Assembly: GCF_009650215.1 (NCBI RefSeq)
Contig: NZ_CP045851.1
Span: forward strand, 620,001-684,000
DNA: 64,000 bases
Direction: 5' to 3'
From: Actinomarinicola tropica
GTDB lineage: Bacteria; Actinomycetota; Acidimicrobiia; Acidimicrobiales; SKKL01
This document shows positions 33,514 through 41,922 of this stretch, in pieces (the stretch's first letter is position 1; the number at the start of each line of letters is the position of its first letter). Position numbers and translations under genes: made by a program. The notes below the pieces were generated by a model. It was not told where the DNA came from and did no database searches. It saw only the letters and a program-made list of their open reading frames with translations.

Positions 33514-35001
33514 TCAGGTGCCGCAGAAGGTGCGGTAGGGACCGAAGTCGTCAGGGGCGGGCTCGGCGTAGCGCTCGAGGCCCGGCCGCGCCGTGAAGGG
33601 GTCGGCGAGCACGGCCAGGAGCTGGCCGGTGGGGGCGAGGTCGCCGGACGTGGCGGCGTCGAGCGCCTCCTCGACCAGGTGGTTCCGTGGGATGTAGACG
33701 GGGTTGGTCGCGTCCATCGCCGCGCCGACGGACGCGCGGTCGTCGCCGAGGTGGGCGCTCCACCGGTCGAGCCACTGCTGGGCCTCGGGCGCCTCGTCGA
33801 GCAGCGCGAGCGTCCTCGCCACGTCGCCCCGCGCCGCGTCCGACAGAGAACGGAACGCCGACGTGTGGTCCGCTCGGTGCTCCTGCATCAGGGCGACCAG
33901 CTCGGCAGCGAGCTCGTCCACCGCGTCGTCGTCGACGGATGCGTCGGCGGCGTCGAGGCCGAGCTTGGCCCGCATCAGGGACCGGTGCTCGGCGCGGAAG
34001 CGCTCGGCGAAGCCCTCGAGGGCGGCGGTGGCGGCCGCGACGGCGGTGTCCTGGTCGTCGTCGATGAGCGGGAGGAGCGTCTCGGCGAGCCGGGCGAGGT
34101 TCCACGCCGTGATCGCCGGCTGGTTGCCGTAGGCGTAGCGCCCGCCGTGGTCGATCGAGCTGAAGACCGTGGCGGGGTCGTGGGCCTCCATGAACGCGCA
34201 GGGGCCGTAGTCGATCGTCTCGCCGGAGATCGTCGTGTTGTCGGTGTTCATCACCCCGTGGATGAACCCGACGGCCATCCAGCGCGCCACGAGGGACGCC
34301 TGCACGGCGACGACCGCCTCGAACAGGGCGAGGGCCGGCCGGTCGGTGTCGGCGGCGTGGGGGTGGTGCCGCTCGATGGCGTAGGTGAGGAGGCGCCGGA
34401 GGAGCGCCTCGTCGCCGGTGGCCGCGGCGAACTGGAAGGTGCCCACGCGCAGGTGGCTCGCGGCGACCCGGCACAGCACGGCGCCGGGCAGCGCCGTCTC
34501 CCGCGCCACCTGCTCGCCGGTGGCCACGACCGCGAGCGCCCGGGTGGTGGGGATGCCGAGGCGGTGCATCGCCTCTCCCATCACCAGCTCCCGCAGCATC
34601 GGTCCCACCGCGGCCTTGCCGTCGCCACCTCGGGCGAACGGGGTGCGTCCCGAGCCCTTCAGGTGCAGGTCGCGCCGGCGACCCTCGCGGTCGATGACCT
34701 CGCCGAGCAGCACCGCCCGGCCGTCGCCGAGTCGCGGCGAGTAGCCGCCGAACTGGTGGCCGGCGTAGGCCTGGGCGACGGGGACGGCCCCGGCGGGGAT
34801 CGCGTTGCCGACGAGAACATCGACGCCCTCCCGCTCCAACAGCGACGTCGGGTCGAGCCTGAGCTCGGTGGCCAGGTCCTCGTTGAGCGCCAGCAGCCGC
34901 GGCGCCGGGACCTGGTCCGGTTCCCACGGCACGTAGAGCCCGTCGAGCTGGTCGGCGAAGGTCGCGTCGGCGGCGAACGGCCAAGAGGTCGTGGTGGTCA
35001 C
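33514..35001 (-). CDS. selO: SelO/YdiU protein adenylyltransferase
   Basis: A 495-residue pseudokinase-fold enzyme that transfers AMP to proteins. It has [20 protein letters not shown] (about residues 80-99), [19 protein letters not shown] (about 112-130), [15 protein letters not shown], and the catalytic [20 protein letters not shown] (about 251-270) holding metal-binding Asn and Asp. The C-terminus is the CGT of SelO, where the family often has a final Cys or Sec near the end. Length is usual for bacteria. It converges with the alpha-hydroxyacid oxidase gene. Confidence 0.93.
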   Translation of the reverse strand: MTTTTSWPFAADATFADQLDGLYVPWEPDQVPAPRLLALNEDLATELRLDPTSLLEREGVDVLVGNAIPAGAVPVAQAYAGHQFGGYSPRLGDGRAVLLGEVIDREGRRRDLHLKGSGRTPFARGGDGKAAVGPMLRELVMGEAMHRLGIPTTRALAVVATGEQVARETALPGAVLCRVAASHLRVGTFQFAAATGDEALLRRLLTYAIERHHPHAADTDRPALALFEAVVAVQASLVARWMAVGFIHGVMNTDNTTISGETIDYGPCAFMEAHDPATVFSSIDHGGRYAYGNQPAITAWNLARLAETLLPLIDDDQDTAVAAATAALEGFAERFRAEHRSLMRAKLGLDAADASVDDDAVDELAAELVALMQEHRADHTSAFRSLSDAARGDVARTLALLDEAPEAQQWLDRWSAHLGDDRASVGAAMDATNPVYIPRNHLVEEALDAATSGDLAPTGQLLAVLADPFTARPGLERYAEPAPDDFGPYRTFCGT

Positions 35002-35064
35002 CCGCTCAGGCTACGGGCGGGTCTCGGCGACCCCGCGGCCGACCGACGCGGCGAGGAGGGCCGT

Positions 35065-35440
35065 TCATCGCTCGAGCCGGCGCTCGAGAGCGTCGAGGAC
35101 CAGGTCCAACCCGTAGGCGAACTCCTCGCCGTAGTCGTAGCTGCCCGACAGCACGTGCTCGGTCGCCAGCTCCGCCAGGTGCGGATACGCCTCGGCCTCA
35201 CCGAGGATGGCGTCGGCCACCTGCGCGGCCTCCTCGCCGGTGGTGAAGGGCAGGCTGCGCTCCTGGACGGCGAACCCGTAGAGGTAGCTGTCGATGAGGG
35301 AGATGGCGTGGGCGGTCATCTCGACGGAGAAGCCCGCGGCGCGCAGGCAGCCGAGCACCGCGTCGTGGTGACGGAGGGTGGCGGGCCCAGGGGCCGTACG
35401 GGAGTCGGTGAGGCCGATCGCCCAGGGGTGACGCCACGCC
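35065..35440 (-). pseudogene. TetR regulator, C-terminal domain only
   Basis: Reads [20 protein letters not shown], then [20 protein letters not shown] and [21 protein letters not shown], which is the ligand-binding TetR_C_1 half. No helix-turn-helix precedes it; beyond about 35440 the sequence becomes a fragment of another gene on the opposite strand. It is a truncated relic. Confidence 0.68.
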
Positions 35441-35455
35441 GGCGAGCCGGGCCGC

Positions 35456-35640
35456 GCCGGCGCCATCGAGCACCGAGGCCGGGTCACCGGGCGGGCCCAC
35501 CGCACGCCGGTCGACCCGATCCCGGTCGAGGGAGGGTTCCTCGTCGCCTTGCCGCACGGCGATCAGACCGAGTGGCTGCGGAACGTGCTGGCTGATGGAG
35601 GAGCGGTCCGTCGTCTCGTAGGTCGGCACCGCCGGGCCCT
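35456..35640 (+). pseudogene. Fragment of a DUF385 deazaflavin-dependent protein
   Basis: On the plus strand the frame around 35465-35620 reads [20 protein letters not shown] followed by [26 protein letters not shown], which matches the core of DUF385 proteins such as the one at 24771-25307. The start and the C-terminal strands are missing, and the following residues are arginine-rich nonsense. It abuts the TetR fragment head-on. Confidence 0.6.
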
Positions 35641-35769
35641 CGGTGGGCGCGGGGTCCGGTGGGCAGACTGCCGGCGTCGAAGGGATGCTCGCCGACCTGG
35701 GAGCCGTACTCCCCCGAGGACGCGCTCGAGCGGCTGAGCTTCGCCGCTCCCCGAGCGACCCGCCTCGAT

Positions 35770-36183
35770 TCAGGACGGCGGGTACGGCTCGAACCCGTGG
35801 AGCACCTGCTGTTCGCGCACGTAGGCGATGATCTGGTCGATCTCCTCCTCGTCCAACCCCTCGACCGGCGGCATGTCACCGAAGTTCCAGTGGTGAGCGC
35901 GGGAGCCCTGGGTGATGGCGGCGCGGAACGACGCATCGGGGTGGTGGTCGGGCGCGTACACCTGGGAGAGATGGGAGGGGCCGGCGTCGGTCCCGCGCAG
36001 GTCGCTGCCGTGGCACGACGCGCACGACTCCTCGTACAGCTCGGCGCCGGTCGACGCCTCCGCCGAGCCACCGGCCGCGTCGTCGTCGCCGGCGCAGGCG
36101 CCGAGGACGAGGGCCGCCAGCACGAGCGCCGACGCAGCAGCGCGGCGCCCGCGTCGCCGCGGCACGTACGGTGGGTCAGTCAT
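35770..36183 (-). CDS. Lipid-anchored class I cytochrome c, second copy
   Basis: A 137-residue protein with a basic N-terminus, signal and lipobox LGAC, then the heme motif CASCHGSDLRGTDAG and probable axial Met in NFGDMPPVEG. The domain is nearly identical to 18329-18712 over about 85 residues but the signal and linker differ. ATG at 36183 chosen. It lies 32 bp from the truncated DUF305 frame, the same order as in the island, so the two-gene module was duplicated or acquired twice. Confidence 0.88.
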   Translation of the reverse strand: MTDPPYVPRRRGRRAAASALVLAALVLGACAGDDDAAGGSAEASTGAELYEESCASCHGSDLRGTDAGPSHLSQVYAPDHHPDASFRAAITQGSRAHHWNFGDMPPVEGLDEEEIDQIIAYVREQQVLHGFEPYPPS

Positions 36184-36215
36184 CGTCGTCGAACCTAGCC
36201 GCGCCCGCCCGGCCG

Positions 36216-36554
36216 TCAGCCGCCCGGGCACTCGCGCTCGGCGGACACCTCGTACTGCGGCACCGGCCGTGCCTCGGCCTCCTCCGGGGTCGTCGCCGCC
36301 CCGTTCTCCTCGATGTCCTCGATCAGCCAGTCCATCTCCATGATCTCCCGGCGCTGGGCCTCGCTGATCGCGACCGCGAGCTCGCAGACCCGCACGTCGT
36401 CGTTCCCGAAGCGCTCGGAGCGAGTGATGGCCAGGGAGTGGTGGGGGATCATCGCCCGCATGAACGACGTGTCGCCCACGGTCGCCTGACTGCGGTCGAG
36501 AACGATGCCGCCACCGAGGAGCAGGAGGCTCACCACGACGATGGCGATGTTGCC
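36216..36554 (-). pseudogene. DUF305 protein lacking its first membrane helices
   Basis: Homology to 18758-19381 begins abruptly at GNIAIVVVSLLLLGGG and continues through MIPHHSLAITRSERF to the C-terminus. The first three helices and polar head are absent; upstream in frame is a shadow of the EamA-like gene, whose stop lies 20 bp away. A GTG inside GNIAIVVVS could still start a one-helix protein, so partial function is possible. The breakpoint suggests a deletion or insertion joining the two genes. Confidence 0.72.
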
Positions 36555-36573
36555 CAGCGACGCCCGCCGGCGG

Positions 36574-37614
36574 TCAGGACCGGTCGTGGGTGTGGTGGTG
36601 GTGGAGGTCGGGCACGTGGGGGTGGCGATGGCGGAACGGCTCGTGGGCGTGCCGGTGGCTGTGGCGGCCGACGAATGCAGGCCCATGGTCGTGTGCGTGG
36701 TGCTCGTCGGGGTGCGTGTGCTCGTGCTCGTGCACCTGCGCCATGTGGTCGTGGACGTGGTCGTGGTCGGACCGCAGTGAGAGCCCCACGCCGATGGCTG
36801 CGAGGAGGGCGGCGGCCACCTGGGCTGCCGTGACGGGTGTCGAGAGCGCAGACCACGAGATCAGCGCACCGATGAAGGGCGCTGTAGCGAAGATGACCTG
36901 CCCGCGCGACGCGCCGAGATCGCGTGCCCCCTTCACCCACAGCGTGATCGACAGGCCGTAGCCGGTGGCCCCGATGAGCAGCGCAGCGATCACCGGTCCG
37001 ACGCCGAGCCCGGTGCCTGCGTCTCCGGCGAACACCATGCCGAGCGCCAGGTTGGCGCCTCCGGCGACCAGACCCTTGGCGGCCACGACGGTCTCGGGCG
37101 AGAGCTCGTCCAGCTGGGCGGTGACCCCGTTGTCGACGCCCCAGGCCACGCACGCGGCGGCGATCAGGAGCGCCCCAGTGCTCCACTCGGCCCCGGGCTC
37201 CCACACGAGCACTGCGCCGCCGGCGGCGACGAGACCCGCGCCGACGATGACCCGACCTCCGAGGTGCTCGCGGAAGACGGTGGCGGCGAGGGCGACGGTG
37301 GCCACCAACTCGAGGTTCAGCAGGATCGACGCAGTCGCGGCGTCGACGCGCGCCAGACCGGCGACCAGGAGTGCCGGCCCGACCGCACCGCCGGCCACGA
37401 CTGCGACGGCGAGCGGCCGCCACCCCGCCCGTAGGTCGGCCAGCGTCGGTGGCCGCCGAGCGACCGCTGGTGCGACAGCGAGCGCTGCTCCCAAGTAGAG
37501 GAGGCCCGCGAGCACGAGCGAGGCCATGTCACCTGCGAGTCGAGACGCGGCGGGCGCTGATGCGCCGAAGAGCGCGGCGGCGGCGAGGGTGCGGGCGACG
37601 GCGCGGCGGTTCAC
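36574..37614 (-). CDS. EamA-family transporter with histidine-rich tail
   Basis: About 346 residues: ten membrane helices in two EamA repeats (residues about 1-280, e.g. FGASAPAASRLAGD and DAATASILLNLELVATVAL), then a 63-residue cytoplasmic or outer tail with 24 histidines, such as HEHEHTHPDEHHAHDHG and HHHHTHD. His-rich tails are typical of divalent-metal transporters, so this EamA protein may export or sense Zn, Ni, Co or Cu; that is inference. GTG at 37614 chosen because no ATG is available in frame; the ribosome site is weak. Confidence 0.82.
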   Translation of the reverse strand: MNRRAVARTLAAAALFGASAPAASRLAGDMASLVLAGLLYLGAALAVAPAVARRPPTLADLRAGWRPLAVAVVAGGAVGPALLVAGLARVDAATASILLNLELVATVALAATVFREHLGGRVIVGAGLVAAGGAVLVWEPGAEWSTGALLIAAACVAWGVDNGVTAQLDELSPETVVAAKGLVAGGANLALGMVFAGDAGTGLGVGPVIAALLIGATGYGLSITLWVKGARDLGASRGQVIFATAPFIGALISWSALSTPVTAAQVAAALLAAIGVGLSLRSDHDHVHDHMAQVHEHEHTHPDEHHAHDHGPAFVGRHSHRHAHEPFRHRHPHVPDLHHHHTHDRS

Positions 37615-37776
37615 GGGGCACCACCGTATGACCCATCGGAGAGGTGCTGGGGTGGCGAACCTCGTGGCCGGGAACCGGAGCCTCCGTGTCGACGTCGGAG
37701 GAGGGACCGCACCCAGGGTGTGGCGTCGGGCACGATCGGTGTCCGGCGCGGGTGCCACGACACAGGAGGAAGATGG

Positions 37777-38376
37777 ATGCCACGAACCGGACGTCTGCGC
37801 GCTCGGCTCACCGGAGGGCTGCTGGCCCTCGTCGCCGTGCTCGGATCGACCGCCGTGATCGGTGCCTCGCCGGCCGACGCCCAACCGGTGGACCGCTGCG
37901 GATCGGCGGGCACCGAGTGGGTGCCCGACAGCGGGGCCGGCTTCGACTTCAACGAGGCGTGCCGGCTGCACGACCACTGCTACGGGATCAAGCCGCACGG
38001 TGCCGGGTCGTCGGGTCGTCTGGCGTGCGACCGCGAGTTCCTGAACCACATGCGTTTCAGCTGCGCGGCGATCCACGGCCCGATGGTGGGGAGCTCGCCC
38101 TGCCTCACCCTCGCCGACCTCTACTACCTCGGCGTCCGCGTCGGTGGCACGACCCCGTTCGAGGAGGCCGAGGTGCCGACCGGGCACGTCGAGGTCGGAC
38201 CAGTCGAGCCGATCCGTGACGAGCCGCCGGCGTCCTCGGGTGGCGGCGGTGGCGGCTACGGCGGAGGCGGCGGCGGCGGATGGATCGGTGGCGGGTTCGG
38301 TGGCGGTGGTGGGGGCACGCCGACCGGCACCGTGACCGTCGGCGAGCCCGAGACCGTCGCGACGCAGGCGGAGTGA
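37777..38376 (+). CDS. Secreted phospholipase A2-like protein with Gly-rich tail
   Basis: A 199-residue secreted protein. Signal peptide ends near ADAQ (about residue 35). The catalytic motif CRLHDHCYG (His-Asp, about residues 62-70) is that of prokaryotic phospholipase A2, with paired cysteines (RLACDREF, FSCAAIH, SPC). The last about 60 residues contain two Gly runs (GGGGGGYGGGGGGG) and form a flexible tail. AGGAGGA precedes the ATG at 37777. It probably cleaves the sn-2 ester of phospholipids outside the cell. A strong hairpin follows. Confidence 0.85.
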   Translation: MPRTGRLRARLTGGLLALVAVLGSTAVIGASPADAQPVDRCGSAGTEWVPDSGAGFDFNEACRLHDHCYGIKPHGAGSSGRLACDREFLNHMRFSCAAIHGPMVGSSPCLTLADLYYLGVRVGGTTPFEEAEVPTGHVEVGPVEPIRDEPPASSGGGGGGYGGGGGGGWIGGGFGGGGGGTPTGTVTVGEPETVATQAE

Positions 38377-38382
38377 CGCGGC

Positions 38383-38423
38383 CGGCCGGCACCCCCGCCT
38401 CGACGCGGCGAGGGTGCCGGCCG
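38383..38423. terminator. 12-bp hairpin between convergent genes
   Basis: Perfect stem CGGCCGGCACCC / GGGTGCCGGCCG (38383-38394 and 38412-38423), 7 bp after the phospholipase gene and 79 bp from the end of hmgA. It could serve both convergent genes. Confidence 0.7.
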
Positions 38424-38501
38424 TCCTACATCTGTCCGTGGAGCACGGGGCCGGCGGGTTCGTAGGTGCGGGTCGGGGCAGACGGGGCTGCGCCGCAGGA
38501 C

Positions 38502-39650
38502 TCAGCGCCCCGACCAGGAGCCCCAGTAGGCCTCGTCCTCGACGGCGGCCGCAGCGGCGTAGACCTGCAGCGGGCGGAACGTGTCGAGCATGACCGCGAC
38601 CTCGTTCGTGCCGTCAGCCGCGTCGGCCTTGTCCGACGAGCCGGGCTGCGGCCCGTGCGTGAAGCCCGCCGGGTGCAACGAGATCGAGCCCCGACCGATG
38701 CCCGACCCGGACCGGCTCATGAAGTCGCCCTCGGCGTAGAAGAGCACCTCGTCGCTGTCGACGTTGTGGTGGTGGTACGGCACCCGCACCGCGTCGGGGT
38801 CGAAGTCGTAGGGGCGGGGCACGAACGAGCACACGACCGCGCCGGGTAGGGCCCAGGTCTGGTGCACGGGGGGCGGCTGGTGGATGCGACCGACGATCGG
38901 CTCGAACTCGTGAATGCTCAGGGCGTGGGGGTAGACGCAGCCGTCCCACCCGACGACGTCGAACGGGTGGGTCGCGTGGATGTAGCGCAGCCACCCGGAG
39001 CGGGTGCGGACGAGCACCGGGACCTCCGTGCCGTCGGAGTGGAGCGGCTCGGTCGGTGCCCGCAGGTCCCGCTCGCTGAACGGAGCACCCTCCAGGAGCT
39101 GCCCGTGGGGGGAGAGGTACTTGTCGGGGATCCGCACGTGCCCGCTCGACTCGAGGACCAGGGCGGCGACCTCGCCGTCGGGCACCCAGCGGTGCGTGAC
39201 CCCGGCCGGCACGACGACGTAGTCGCCGGCTCCCACGTCGAGCGCGCCGAACACCGACTCCAGGCGTGCCGTGCCGTCGTGCACGTAGACGAGCTCGTCG
39301 CCCACGACCGAGCGGTGCAGCGGCGACGGGTCAGCGCTGCGCACGAACGCCAGGGTGACGTCGGCGTTGCCGGCCAGGCGGTGCCGTCCGGTGACGAGGT
39401 CGGGTCCGGGAGCGAGGTCGCCGGTGCGGAGGTGGCGCGGCCCGATGCCGTCGTCGGCGGCCGGGTCGGGGAGATCGACCGGCTCGACGCCGAGGATCGC
39501 CGACGGCGAGCAGCGGTGGTACAGCAGCGCTGACTCGCGCGAGAAGCCTTCGGTGCCGATCAGCTCCTCGAACAGCACGCTCCCGTCGTCGGCGCGGGCC
39601 TTGGTGTGGCGCTTGCGGGGGATGGTGCCGACGGCGCGGTAGTGGGGCAT
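38502..39650 (-). CDS. hmgA: Homogentisate 1,2-dioxygenase
   Basis: A 382-residue cupin-fold dioxygenase that opens the ring of homogentisate to maleylacetoacetate. The iron-site region PYHHHNVDSDEVLFYAEGDF (about residues 287-306) supplies His and Glu ligands, and HPAGFTHGPQPG near the end carries the last His. ATG at 39650 shares its A with the TGA of the upstream fumarylacetoacetase gene. It is the last gene of the tyrosine operon. Confidence 0.93.
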   Translation of the reverse strand: MPHYRAVGTIPRKRHTKARADDGSVLFEELIGTEGFSRESALLYHRCSPSAILGVEPVDLPDPAADDGIGPRHLRTGDLAPGPDLVTGRHRLAGNADVTLAFVRSADPSPLHRSVVGDELVYVHDGTARLESVFGALDVGAGDYVVVPAGVTHRWVPDGEVAALVLESSGHVRIPDKYLSPHGQLLEGAPFSERDLRAPTEPLHSDGTEVPVLVRTRSGWLRYIHATHPFDVVGWDGCVYPHALSIHEFEPIVGRIHQPPPVHQTWALPGAVVCSFVPRPYDFDPDAVRVPYHHHNVDSDEVLFYAEGDFMSRSGSGIGRGSISLHPAGFTHGPQPGSSDKADAADGTNEVAVMLDTFRPLQVYAAAAAVEDEAYWGSWSGR

Positions 39651-40768
39651 CAGCGGACCTCCGGTGCGGGGACGATCGTGCCGGTGACGGGGGCGAGCGA
39701 CCCGCCACCGTCGGCTGAGCGCCAGCAGCCGGTGAGCTCGACGACGTCGCCGTCCTCGAGCCAGGTGCGGGTCGAGCCGTCGGCCAGGGTGATCGGCTGC
39801 TCCCCGGCGCGGGCCGCTTCGATGAGCGAGCCCTCCTGGCCCGGGTCGGGCCCCGAGACCGTGCCCGACGCGAACAGGTCGCCCCGTCGCAGCCCGGCGC
39901 CGTTGGCCGTGAGGTGGCAGAGCATCTGGGCGAACGTCCACCACAGGTGGCGGGTGCCGGCCCGACCGATCGGCGTGCCGTTGAGCGACCAGGCGAGCTC
40001 GAGGTCGAGCGCCCCGTCGCCCTCGGCGCGCAGCACGGGGTCGGGCGGTGGGTCCTGGACGACGCCGGCGCAGCGGGGGAGCGCCGCGAGCGGTGTGACC
40101 CAGCCGGCGATCGACGTGGCGAAGCTCTTCCCCGCGAAGGGACCGAGCGGCCGGTACTCGAAGGACTGGATGTCCCGCGCCGACCAGTCGTTGACCAGCA
40201 CGACGCCGAACACGTGGTCGTCGGCGTCGTCGGGAGCGACGACCTGACCCATCGGGACGGCGGTGCCGACCACGAAGCCCAGCTCCAGTTCGAGGTCCAG
40301 CCGCTCGCTCGGCCGACGGGCGCCCGGTCCGACGAGGCCCACCGGCCGGGTGATCGGCGTGCCGGACACGACGATCGATCCCGCACGGCCGTGGTAGCCG
40401 ATCGGCAGGTGCCGCCACGCTGCGGGCAGTGGCTCCTCGCCCGGTCGGAGGATGCGCCCCAGGTTGGTCGCGTGGTGCTCCGACGCGTAGAAGTCGACGT
40501 AGTCGCCCGGCACCACGGGGAGCTCCACCGCGAGCCGGTCGACCGGCACGGCTGGCGGCTGGTGGGCGAGGTGCTCGTGGACGGCGCCGTGCACGTCGTC
40601 CCAGCCGTGGCGGCCGAGGGCGAGCAGCGGGTCGAGCGTCGTCGCGCGCGCGACGTGGTCGGGCACGCCGGGCACCCCGCGGAGGTCGACCGCACGATCG
40701 TCGACGCGCGCCGCGAGGTGCGGCGCGCCCGTGGGGTCGTCGCCGACGATCCCGTAGGCGTGGCGCAC
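39650..40768 (-). CDS. fahA: Fumarylacetoacetase
   Basis: A 372-residue FAH hydrolase that splits fumarylacetoacetate into fumarate and acetoacetate, the last step of tyrosine breakdown. It has VVPGDYVDFYASEHHATNLG (about residues 77-96), LPIGYHGRAGSIVVSGTPI, ELELGFVVG with metal-binding Glu residues, and NDWSARDIQSFEYRPLGPF (about 207-225) of the metal site. Start GTG at 40768. It is 14 bp after hppD and overlaps hmgA by one base. Confidence 0.94.
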   Translation of the reverse strand: MRHAYGIVGDDPTGAPHLAARVDDRAVDLRGVPGVPDHVARATTLDPLLALGRHGWDDVHGAVHEHLAHQPPAVPVDRLAVELPVVPGDYVDFYASEHHATNLGRILRPGEEPLPAAWRHLPIGYHGRAGSIVVSGTPITRPVGLVGPGARRPSERLDLELELGFVVGTAVPMGQVVAPDDADDHVFGVVLVNDWSARDIQSFEYRPLGPFAGKSFATSIAGWVTPLAALPRCAGVVQDPPPDPVLRAEGDGALDLELAWSLNGTPIGRAGTRHLWWTFAQMLCHLTANGAGLRRGDLFASGTVSGPDPGQEGSLIEAARAGEQPITLADGSTRTWLEDGDVVELTGCWRSADGGGSLAPVTGTIVPAPEVR

Positions 40769-40782
40769 GCCGGCCTCGCCGG

Positions 40783-41922
40783 TCAGAGGTGCCCGCGACG
40801 GGCCTGGTCGCGCTCGATCGCCTCGAACAGGGCCTTGAAGTTGCCCTCGCCGAACCCCTTGGCCCCGTGGCGCTCGATGATCTCGAAGAACACCGCGGGC
40901 CGGTCGGTGACCGTCTCGGTGAAGATCTGGAGCAGGTAGCCGTCGTGGTCGCGGTCGGCGAGGATGCTCAGCCGCTGGAGGTCGTCCCACGGCAGGTCGT
41001 GCCCGGCCAGCCGCTCCTTCGCCTCGGCGTAGTAGGTGTCGGGCACCTCCATGAACCGCACGCCCCGCTGGCGCAGTGCGTCGACGGTGCCGACGATGTC
41101 GTCGGTGCGCATCGCGATGTGCTGCACGCCCGGGCCGTCGTAGCACTCGAGGTACTCCTGGATCTGGCTCTTCTTCAGCCCGTCGGCCGGCTCGTTGATC
41201 GGCATGACGATCTTCGACCCGTCCCACACGACGGTCGACATCAGCGCCGAGTACTCGGTGGCGATCTGGTCGTCGTCGAAGTGGACCAGCTGCTCGAAGC
41301 CGAGGACCTTGCCGTAGAAGTCGACCCAGGTGTCGAGCGAGCCCTTCTCGACGTTGCCGACCACGTGGTCGACGGCCGTGAGGCCGACCTCGGGCCCGAC
41401 CGGTGCCGGCGGGAGGCGGTCGTCGTGGAAGCCGGGCTCGAGGCGCCGCATGCCGCTGCCGTCGCCGTAGCGCCCACGGTCGACGAAGGTGTGCACGGTC
41501 TCGCCGTAGGTGGCGATCTGGGCCAGGCGGAGCGTGCCGAGCTCGTCCTGCTCCTCCCAGGGCTCGCGCACCGCGCGTGCGCCCCGGGTCACCGCCGCGG
41601 CGAAGGTGGCGTCGACGTCGTCGACGATCCAGGCGAGGTCGTGCACGCCGTCGCCGTGGCGACGCACGTGGTCGGCGATGGGGGAGCCGGCGTCGAGGGC
41701 GCCCGACACGACGAAGCGGATGTCGCCCTGCTCGAGCACGTAGCTGACCTTGTCGGCCACACCGGACTCCGGGCCCGCGTAGCCGGTGCAGCGGAACCCG
41801 AACGCCGACATCAGGAAGCCCGCGGTGCTGCGCGCGTTGCCGACCCACCACTCGATGCAGTCCCAGCCCCGCAGGTGGGCGGCGGGGACCTCGGAACGGG
41901 GTGCCTCCTCGAGGGTGGTCAT
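40783..41922 (-). CDS. hppD: 4-Hydroxyphenylpyruvate dioxygenase
   Basis: A 379-residue Fe(II) enzyme made of two vicinal-oxygen-chelate halves. It converts 4-hydroxyphenylpyruvate to homogentisate. Iron ligands are visible: His in LTAVDHVVGNV, His in GVQHIAMRTDD and Glu in RPAVFFEIIERHG near residue 355; LLQIFTETVTDRP completes the signature. Start ATG at 41922 overlaps the end of phhA (ATGA). Confidence 0.95.
   Translation of the reverse strand: MTTLEEAPRSEVPAAHLRGWDCIEWWVGNARSTAGFLMSAFGFRCTGYAGPESGVADKVSYVLEQGDIRFVVSGALDAGSPIADHVRRHGDGVHDLAWIVDDVDATFAAAVTRGARAVREPWEEQDELGTLRLAQIATYGETVHTFVDRGRYGDGSGMRRLEPGFHDDRLPPAPVGPEVGLTAVDHVVGNVEKGSLDTWVDFYGKVLGFEQLVHFDDDQIATEYSALMSTVVWDGSKIVMPINEPADGLKKSQIQEYLECYDGPGVQHIAMRTDDIVGTVDALRQRGVRFMEVPDTYYAEAKERLAGHDLPWDDLQRLSILADRDHDGYLLQIFTETVTDRPAVFFEIIERHGAKGFGEGNFKALFEAIERDQARRGHL

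Noticed and set aside
33679-35595. 638-codon plus-strand frame over selO
   Set aside because: Antisense shadow of the SelO gene, whose catalytic motifs are on the minus strand.
38209-38320. Gly-run low-complexity repeat as a mobile repeat
   Set aside because: It is in frame with the secreted phospholipase and codes for its flexible tail.
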